Source: Puia dinghuensis
GTDB lineage: Bacteria > Bacteroidota > Bacteroidia > Chitinophagales > Chitinophagaceae
Assembly (NCBI GenBank): GCA_026224995.1
Contig: JAMFRX010000418.1
Location: 1 to 5,234 of the forward strand
Direction: 5' to 3'
Length of the DNA: 5,234 nt
The translations under genes were made by a program, and so were the position numbers. Positions 1 through 4,353 of this stretch are shown one piece after another (position 1 is the stretch's first letter; every line of letters starts with the position of its first letter). The notes beneath the pieces were generated by a model. That model was not told the DNA's origin and did not search any database. It saw only the letters and a program-made list of their open reading frames with translations.

Positions 1-178
1 AGGTGGTAACCCGCACTTCATGATAAAAAATATTCGCATTAAATTCGTTTAACCTCACCGGTTGCTGGTAGGTGATAAAATGAACCTGGTGGCCTTTGTC
101 GGCCAAGGCTTTACCGAGCTCGGTTGCCAGAACGCCACTGCCGCCAAAGGTCGGGTAACAGACGATGCCTATACGCAT
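1..178 (-). CDS. bshA: N-acetyl-alpha-D-glucosaminyl L-malate synthase BshA, N-terminal part (runs off the left edge)
   Basis: BshA is a cytosolic GT4-family glycosyltransferase. It joins GlcNAc from UDP-GlcNAc to L-malate, the first step of bacillithiol synthesis, in Firmicutes and many Bacteroidota. The window holds only the first 59 of roughly 380 codons, reading leftward from the ATG at 178. The visible part opens with MRIGIVCYPTFGGSGVLATE, the first Rossmann strand and glycine-rich loop (residues 2-15) that is almost invariant in BshA. It is followed by helix residues LGKALADKGH, the strand QVHFITYQQPVRL and then NANIFYHEV, all in family order. The frame is open to the edge. The start is the natural one because the family begins directly with this strand. 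It is divergent from the peptidase gene, 73 bases away. Other GT4 enzymes share the fold, but the CYPTFGGSG and ITYQQPVRL segments are specific enough to make the call firm despite truncation. Confidence 0.93.
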   Translation of the reverse strand, partial: MRIGIVCYPTFGGSGVLATELGKALADKGHQVHFITYQQPVRLNEFNANIFYHEVRVTT

Positions 179-251
179 GGTAAGAGTTTTGCGGGTGCTA
201 AGGTAAAGCAGGAAGTCACCAATTTCTTATCTTTAGTGGAAATTAACATCG
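179..251. promoter_or_regulatory. Divergent intergenic region between bshA and the M28 peptidase gene
   Basis: These 73 AT-richer bases must carry the promoters for both flanking genes. On the plus strand, TATCTTTA at 228-235 matches the Bacteroidota -7 element TAnnTTTG except for its last base, and lies 16 bases before the peptidase ATG. No TTTG stands at the usual 17-23 base spacing upstream of it; the only TTTG (188-191) is 36 bases away. On the minus strand, TACCTTAG (198-205) is an equally imperfect -7 candidate for bshA. Neither gene has a clear Shine-Dalgarno sequence. These assignments are weak pattern matches; only the presence of promoters somewhere in this gap is a safe inference. 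Confidence 0.25.
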
Positions 252-1685
252 ATGCACCCTAAATTGTTGACCTTTAGCTTACTATTCTTTTTCTTAGCGC
301 GGGCTTCCGCCCAGACTGCGGTCGATTCTGCCCTGATCCGCCGGCTCGCGGATACGATCCTCACGGATGGGAAGGCCTATGGCAACCTGAAGGTGCTGAC
401 CAAGACGGTGGGCGCGCGGCTGTCGGGCAGCGCCGGCTTCTATAAGGCGGAGACATGGGGGCAGGCGGCGCTGAAGGATGCGCAGGCGGAGAAGGTGTGG
501 ATGCAGGAGTGTATGGTCCCGCATTGGGTAAGGGGTGGCAAGGATTCGGCGTCATTTACTGGCCTGGCTGACGGCAAAACGGTAGTCAAGGGGGACACGG
601 GGGCCACGTTTACGAAGGTGATGTTCATGGACCGGCTCGATATCCTTGCGCTGGGCAATTCCGTGGGCACTGGGCCTGCGGGCGTTAGGGCTCCGGTGGT
701 GCTGATCCATGACTTTGACGAGCTGGAACGGCGCAAAAATGAAATTAAAGGCAAGATCGTCTTCTACAACTATAAGTTCAACCCCCTATTCATCGAGACC
801 TTCAAGGCCTATAGCGACGCCGTTCGCTACCGGGCCCTGGGTCCCAGCAGGGCGGCGAAATATGGCGCGGTTGCAGTGCTGGTTCGAACGATGGGCGAAA
901 GCGTCGACAACAACCCACATACCGGTGCACTCATGTACAACGATAGTCTTCCGAAGATACCCGCCGCTGCGGTAGGCCTTCGGGATGCCGATTGGCTCGC
1001 GGCTATGCTGGAAGATAGCGACATGGTGAAAGTATACCTCCGCACCAATGCCCAAATGCTCCCCGACACCGTCGCCCACAACATCATCGGCGAGCTGAAA
1101 GGCTCGGAATTCCCCGACCAGTATATCACCGTCGGCGGTCACCTGGACTCCTGGGACCCGGCGGAAGGCGCACAGGACGATGGCGCGGGCTGCGTCCAAT
1201 CTATCGAAGTGCTTCGGGCCCTCAAGGCCATCGGTTACAAACCGAAACACACCATTCGCGTGGTGCTCTTCGCCAACGAAGAGAATGGCGGCCGCGGCGG
1301 TAAAAAATATGCCGAAGCCGCAAAAGAGGCCAAAGAGACCCACCTTCTCGCGCTGGAATCCGACGCCGGCGGCTTCACGCCCCGAGCCTTCAGCCTCGCC
1401 CTGTCCGATGCGCAGCTGGCGAATATCAAGCCCTGGCTGCAGCTGCTGCAGCCCTATGGTGTATACGAGTTCCAGAAAGGCGGCGGCGGCTCCGACGTCT
1501 CGCCCCTGGGTCCGCAGCTGGGCGCCGTAGTAGGCGAGCTGCTGCCGGATTCGCAACGGTACTTCGACCTCCACCACTCCCGCGCGGATGTGCTGGAGAA
1601 TGTGAACAAGCGGGAGCTGGAGCTGGGCGCCGTGAACATGGCGGCACTGATCTATCTCGTGGACAACTATGGATTTGGAAAATAA
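252..1685 (+). CDS. Secreted M28-family zinc metallopeptidase, carboxypeptidase Q-like
   Basis: A 477-residue exopeptidase, likely exported to the periplasm or beyond, where it would release amino acids from peptides. Residues 1-20 form a Sec signal peptide: a lysine, a run of Leu and Phe, then A-S-A before Q21. There is no lipobox cysteine. A protease-associated-type insert seems to span about residues 140-260 (IKGKIVFYNYK at 165-175, KYGAVAVLVRTMG at 203-215). The M28 catalytic part follows. The co-catalytic metal ligands and acid/base residues of the family all appear present: H297 and D299 in GGHLDSWD, D309 in GAQDDGAG, E343 and E344 in FANEENGG, D371 in LESDAGG, and H441 or H442 in YFDLHHSRADV. 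GGGGSDVSPL (410-419) is also typical. The spacing of ligands follows carboxypeptidase Q (PGCP) rather than the shorter Aeromonas aminopeptidase. No T9SS C-terminal domain is visible. It is followed by the small membrane protein gene after 10 bases. Substrate preference cannot be read from sequence. Confidence 0.93.
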   Translation: MHPKLLTFSLLFFFLARASAQTAVDSALIRRLADTILTDGKAYGNLKVLTKTVGARLSGSAGFYKAETWGQAALKDAQAEKVWMQECMVPHWVRGGKDSASFTGLADGKTVVKGDTGATFTKVMFMDRLDILALGNSVGTGPAGVRAPVVLIHDFDELERRKNEIKGKIVFYNYKFNPLFIETFKAYSDAVRYRALGPSRAAKYGAVAVLVRTMGESVDNNPHTGALMYNDSLPKIPAAAVGLRDADWLAAMLEDSDMVKVYLRTNAQMLPDTVAHNIIGELKGSEFPDQYITVGGHLDSWDPAEGAQDDGAGCVQSIEVLRALKAIGYKPKHTIRVVLFANEENGGRGGKKYAEAAKEAKETHLLALESDAGGFTPRAFSLALSDAQLANIKPWLQLLQPYGVYEFQKGGGGSDVSPLGPQLGAVVGELLPDSQRYFDLHHSRADVLENVNKRELELGAVNMAALIYLVDNYGFGK

Positions 1686-1695
1686 AACTACTGAA

Positions 1696-2070
1696 ATGAA
1701 AAAGATACTTCGCATTATCGTGATTATTCTCGCCCTTGCTGTGGTGCTCATCATCTATTTCCGGTATTACAAGGTCTTCGGCGACGGCGTCAAGGCCGGG
1801 ACCCTCAACTACGTCGTAAGGAAGGGCTATATCTTCAAGACCTACGAAGGCGAGCTCATCCAGGCGGGCCTGCAGTCGAAGCAGCCAAACTCCATGCAAT
1901 CCAATGAATTCCTGTTCTCCGTGAGCGACGAGGCCGTCGCGAAGCGGCTGGAGGTGGCCAGCGGGCATGAAGTGCAGGTGCATTATACGGAGTATATCGG
2001 GACGATACCGTGGCGGGGATATAGCCAGTATGTGGTGGATAGCATCATCTCTATCGGGCCGGGGAAATAA
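1696..2070 (+). CDS. Small single-pass membrane protein of unknown function
   Basis: This encodes 124 residues if it starts at the ATG at 1696. I prefer that start because the protein then opens with MKKILRIIVIILALAVVLII, a charged N-terminus and one hydrophobic segment (about 5-21), and begins 10 bases after the peptidase stop. An in-frame ATG at 1669 would add nine polar residues and overlap the peptidase gene by 17 bases, which seems less likely. After the membrane anchor comes a soluble domain of about 95 residues with a distinctive pattern: FGDGVKAGTLNYVVRKGYIF (28-47), KTYEGELI (48-55), QSNEFLFSVSDE (68-79), and VHYTEYIGTIPWRGYSQYVV (95-114). I recognise this pattern from short Bacteroidota proteins that databases sometimes label 6-phosphogluconate dehydrogenase. 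Nothing here supports that name: there is no Rossmann fold and the length is far too short. The domain is probably periplasmic, with beta-strand character. Probably co-transcribed with the peptidase. Function unknown. Confidence 0.85.
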   Translation: MKKILRIIVIILALAVVLIIYFRYYKVFGDGVKAGTLNYVVRKGYIFKTYEGELIQAGLQSKQPNSMQSNEFLFSVSDEAVAKRLEVASGHEVQVHYTEYIGTIPWRGYSQYVVDSIISIGPGK

Positions 2071-2081
2071 TCTTTAGCGCT
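2071..2081. other. 11-base convergent junction
   Basis: Only 11 bases separate the TAA of the small membrane protein from the TGA of the minus-strand methyltransferase. There is no room for a terminator in the gap itself, so any transcription end signals must lie inside one of the coding regions (see the stem-loop at 2104-2127). Confidence 0.8.
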
Positions 2082-2819
2082 TCACGCCAACAAACAAAAG
2101 ATCGCCGGCTGCTTATGCAGCTCCGGCAGCGCCGCCTGCTTCCACTGCCCCACCGTCTGCATCTTAATATATTCCCCCGCCCCGGTCAGATTAGCAGCTA
2201 CACAAACCCGCGTAGTAGGCTTGCAGCTGCTTAACAAAGCAGCTAACACCTGATTATTTCGATAAGGCGTCTCAATGAAGATTTGCGTGCAGTTCTGGCG
2301 CTGGGATTCCGCTTCCAAGTCCTTAATAGCCTTGGTACGACCGGGAGTGTCGACGGGCAGGTAGCCGGCAAAGCGGAACTGCTGGCCATTGAGGCCGCTG
2401 GCCATCAGCGCGAGGAGAATGGAGCTCGGCCCTACGAGTGGCCTCACGATGGCGCCGGCCTGGTGCGCCGCTTCGGTGAGGCGCTGACCGGGATCCGCCA
2501 CCCCGGGACATCCGGCTTCGCTGATGAGACCTATATTCTTGCCTTCCTTCAATTTCTGACGGAAGACGGCCTTCACCTCTTCCTCCGCCTTATGTATAGG
2601 ATACCATTCATAGTCGTCGATGACCATTTCTTTCCAGAGCACTTTCAGGTAACGCCGGGCAGACCGTTCATTCTCCACGAAGAAGACCTGGCATTGCCTG
2701 ACCGCATCCAGCAGATAGGCGGGCAGGGGTGCGGTGACCTGCTCTTCGAGCCAACAGGGTATGAGGTAGACAATGGCGCCCGGCTGTGAGGGCTTGGATG
2801 GCGGATTGGCTTCGGGCAT
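2082..2819 (-). CDS. RsmI-like SAM-dependent methyltransferase (tetrapyrrole methylase fold)
   Basis: A 245-residue protein of the tetrapyrrole methylase superfamily, closest to RsmI, the enzyme that 2'-O-methylates C1402 of 16S rRNA. In order: IVYLIPCWLEE (16-26), FFVENERSARRYLK (46-59), the glycine-rich loop EAGCPGVADPG (101-111, matching DAGTPLISDPG of RsmI), PLVGPSSILLALMASGLNGQ (127-146), FRFAGYLP (148-155), and IETPYRNN (182-189, matching the ETPHR region). It is shorter than RsmI (about 280 residues) and seems to lack the extra C-terminal domain. The N-terminal loop reads IPCWL where RsmI has ATPIGNL. From memory this short form is common in Bacteroidota alongside a true RsmI, so it is probably a paralogue with another, perhaps RNA, substrate. 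It starts 3 bases after the EI24 gene, so the two are almost surely co-transcribed. The ATG at 2817-2819 fits a short Pro/Ser-rich tail ahead of the first strand. Fold call is firm; substrate is unknown. Confidence 0.88.
   Translation of the reverse strand: MPEANPPSKPSQPGAIVYLIPCWLEEQVTAPLPAYLLDAVRQCQVFFVENERSARRYLKVLWKEMVIDDYEWYPIHKAEEEVKAVFRQKLKEGKNIGLISEAGCPGVADPGQRLTEAAHQAGAIVRPLVGPSSILLALMASGLNGQQFRFAGYLPVDTPGRTKAIKDLEAESQRQNCTQIFIETPYRNNQVLAALLSSCKPTTRVCVAANLTGAGEYIKMQTVGQWKQAALPELHKQPAIFCLLA
2104..2127 (-). terminator. Possible stem-loop terminator inside the 3' end of the methyltransferase gene
   Basis: GCCGGCTGC (2104-2112) pairs with GCAG plus CCGGC (2117-2127) around a TTAT loop, giving nine base pairs, mostly GC, with a two-base CT bulge. 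Read on the minus strand, the stem is followed within four bases by a T-rich run (CTTTTGTTTGTT) leading into the stop codon. This resembles a Rho-independent terminator for the EI24-methyltransferase transcript, but the T-run is interrupted and the sequence is also coding, so chance is quite possible. Confidence 0.3.
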
Positions 2820-2822
2820 GGC

Positions 2823-3587
2823 TTATTCCAGATTCTGATGATAAAGACTGATGGTGGCGGCGATCACGGCATAGGCCGGCGCAAGCACCCAGCCCAAAAT
2901 GGGTACAAAGTGCATCCCGTAGAAAATGATGCCGTTGCCGATGGCGAGGCCCTTATGCTGACCGATATACTCCTGGCTGGCTGACTGTGAAAGCCGGTGC
3001 CGCTGGCAGCTATAATCGAGCATGGAGAAGCCATAATAATAGCACTCCACGAAGGTGGAGACCACAGGCATGATCCAGCCAATAATTGGGATACACGAGA
3101 CGATGAGGATGGAGAAGGTATACACCGTCTGCCACATGCAGTTGCGCAGCGCCACGCGGATGCCGCGCCGCACGTCCTGGAACAGGAGGGTCCGATTGAT
3201 CTTAAAATCCTCACCCTTGCCGCTGATGAGAGCTTCGGTGAGCTGGCTGAGGTAAGCAAACAGTGGCGAGCCCAGGATCAGGAACAGGTATTTGAAGAAC
3301 GAAAAGTAAAAGAAGACCAGTACCAGATGGACCATCATGCCGCCCATGACGAAGAAGAAGCTCAGAGTGGGGCTCTGGCGATGTTGCAGAAACCTGTCTA
3401 TATGGGTGAAGTGGCTAAGCGTGGCCACGGCCGTAGCCGCGGATTCCCAAAAGAAGTACATGCCGATGCAGAAGAGGATGGTGTAGAGGATGCCGGGTAT
3501 CAGGATCCACTTCCACAGCTTGTGTTTGGTGATGAAGTGATGCGCCTTGCTGAAGGATTCGAAGGCTATGATAATTTCTTTGAGCAA
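2823..3587 (-). CDS. EI24 domain-containing integral membrane protein
   Basis: A 254-residue inner-membrane protein of the EI24 family (the superfamily that includes the bacterial sulfate transporter CysZ and eukaryotic etoposide-induced protein 2.4). Four hydrophobic regions are visible, about residues 26-48, 74-105, 152-186 and 215-247; the longer ones may be paired or re-entrant helices. Family-like segments are SPLFAYLSQLTE (107-118) after the second region and FVPILGWVLAPAYAVIAAT (227-245) in the last, recalling the proline- and glycine-containing end of CysZ. No sulfur-assimilation gene is nearby, so a sulfate role is not supported; the ligand is unknown. The start is a TTG at 3585-3587. 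The frame has a TGA at 3615-3617 and no ATG between, and the next internal Met is residue 43, inside the first membrane segment. The leader is A-rich with no Shine-Dalgarno site. It is the first gene of an operon with the methyltransferase, 3 bases downstream, and is divergent from the glycosylase gene. Confidence 0.85.
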   Translation of the reverse strand: MLKEIIIAFESFSKAHHFITKHKLWKWILIPGILYTILFCIGMYFFWESAATAVATLSHFTHIDRFLQHRQSPTLSFFFVMGGMMVHLVLVFFYFSFFKYLFLILGSPLFAYLSQLTEALISGKGEDFKINRTLLFQDVRRGIRVALRNCMWQTVYTFSILIVSCIPIIGWIMPVVSTFVECYYYGFSMLDYSCQRHRLSQSASQEYIGQHKGLAIGNGIIFYGMHFVPILGWVLAPAYAVIAATISLYHQNLE

Positions 3588-3613
3588 CGTGCTTTTCTTT
3601 TTGTTTACTTTGG
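3579..3613 (+). promoter_or_regulatory. Weak candidate promoter for the DNA glycosylase gene
   Basis: TTTG (3579-3582), then 23 bases, then TACTTTGG (3606-3613). The second box matches TAnnTTTG at all but one fixed position, and the spacing is at the upper limit of what is known for this phylum. It would give a leader of about 15 bases before the ATG at 3635. The -33 box would lie across the first codons of the divergent EI24 gene, so the two promoters would be interleaved. This is a pattern match only. Confidence 0.25.
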
Positions 3614-3619
3614 GTCACT

Positions 3620-3627
3620 CAAACGTA
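3620..3627 (-). promoter_or_regulatory. Candidate -7 promoter element for the EI24-methyltransferase operon
   Basis: On the minus strand this reads TACGTTTG, an exact match to the Bacteroidota -7 consensus TAnnTTTG. It lies 32 bases before the TTG start codon, which would leave a leader of roughly 25-28 bases. A TTTG (3640-3643) lies upstream but only 12 bases away, shorter than the usual 17-23, so the -33 element is unconvincing. The element overlaps the palindrome ACGTACGT (3623-3630). Confidence 0.45.
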
Positions 3628-3634
3628 CGTATAA

Positions 3635-4321
3635 ATGGCCAAACTGCCTAAGCAGCACAAGGGAGCGTCGCAACCGGAGCCCAATAATGGACTGATGCCG
3701 GCCCCCAAACCCCTAAACAGCGCTTTCTACGACCGCACCCGCGTCGTAACGGTGGCGCGTGACCTGTTGGGGAAGGTGCTGGTAACGGGCTTCGATGGGC
3801 GGCGGACGACGGGGCGCATCGTGGAGGTGGAGGCCTACAATGGGGTGATCGATAAGGCGAGTCATGCCTGGTCGGGGCGACGGACTAAGCGGACGGAGGT
3901 GATGTTTGGACCCGGGGGCACCGCCTATGTATACCTGATCTATGGCATTCACCACCTCTTTAATGTCGTGACGAACAGGAAGGATACCCCGCATGCGGTG
4001 CTGGTCCGGGCATTGGAGCCGTTGGAAGGCATACCGGTGATGCTGGAACGCGTGGGAAAGCAAAAGCTGGATCATACCCTGACACGGGGGCCGGGAAATC
4101 TGTCGAAGGCCATGGGTCTGCTGACACTCCATTCGGGGATGACGTTGCTGGGTGGCGATGTCTGGATCGGCGATGATGGCTATAAGGCTAAGCGGTCGGA
4201 GATCGTCGCCACGCCGCGTATCGGGGTCGATTATGCGGGGGCCGATGCGGCCTTGCCTTACCGGTTTTTTATCAAGGGAAATAAGTACGTGAGCGGGCCA
4301 AAGACGGCCACCGGCATATAA
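3635..4321 (+). CDS. DNA-3-methyladenine glycosylase, AAG/MPG family
   Basis: A complete 228-residue base-excision repair enzyme that removes 3-methyladenine and other alkylated or deaminated purines from DNA in the cytoplasm. Aligning by eye to human AAG, the key residues are all present: catalytic E66 (human E125) and Y68 (Y127) in EVEAYNG, H77 (H136) in KASHAWSG, Y100 (Y159) and intercalating Y103 (Y162) in YVYLIYG, N110 (N169) in HHLFNVV, and R125 (R182) in VLVRALEPLEG. The C-terminal family blocks GPGNLSKAMGL (152-162) and PRIGVDYAG (194-202) follow. The fold begins near residue 27 (PLNSAFYD). The first 26 residues are a Lys/Pro/Gln-rich, probably disordered, tail. The ATG at 3635 directly follows an in-frame TAA, so it is the most upstream possible; an internal ATG at residue 21 would remove most of the tail. 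It appears to be a single-gene unit, divergent from the EI24 gene and convergent with the PorP/SprF gene. Confidence 0.95.
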   Translation: MAKLPKQHKGASQPEPNNGLMPAPKPLNSAFYDRTRVVTVARDLLGKVLVTGFDGRRTTGRIVEVEAYNGVIDKASHAWSGRRTKRTEVMFGPGGTAYVYLIYGIHHLFNVVTNRKDTPHAVLVRALEPLEGIPVMLERVGKQKLDHTLTRGPGNLSKAMGLLTLHSGMTLLGGDVWIGDDGYKAKRSEIVATPRIGVDYAGADAALPYRFFIKGNKYVSGPKTATGI

Positions 4322-4353
4322 CGGGGCGGGTCGCCGATCATGCACTGGCCTCA
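4322..4353. other. 32-base convergent junction
   Basis: This short gap separates the glycosylase TAA from the TAG of the PorP/SprF gene. It contains only a minimal GGCG/CGCC hairpin near 4326-4336 and no T-run on either strand, so I see no standard terminator in the gap itself. Confidence 0.6.

Noticed and set aside
62..262. Small plus-strand open frame overlapping the bshA start and the divergent gap
   Set aside because: It runs antisense through the strongly conserved BshA N-terminus and overlaps the peptidase start.
1669..1695. Upstream ATG for the small membrane protein, overlapping the peptidase gene
   Set aside because: It adds nine polar residues ahead of an otherwise typical MKK plus hydrophobic N-terminus; the ATG at 1696 fits better.
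786..1754. Long minus-strand open frame of 322 codons opposite the M28 peptidase gene
   Set aside because: It is antisense to a gene whose catalytic motifs are intact, has no recognisable domain, and its composition is that of a GC-rich shadow frame.
2283..2789. Plus-strand open frame of 168 codons opposite the methyltransferase gene
   Set aside because: Antisense shadow of a gene with clear family motifs; no independent start signal or domain.
2082..2819. Methyltransferase as a cobalamin or siroheme biosynthesis enzyme
   Set aside because: The fold is shared, but SEAGCPGVADPG, GPSSILLALMASGLNG and IETPYRNN place it with RsmI-like proteins, and no tetrapyrrole genes are nearby.
2997..3695. 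Plus-strand open frame of 232 codons opposite the EI24 gene and across the divergent gap
   Set aside because: It is rich in His, Glu and Asp, as expected from reading a membrane-protein gene backwards, and overlaps both real genes and the promoter region.
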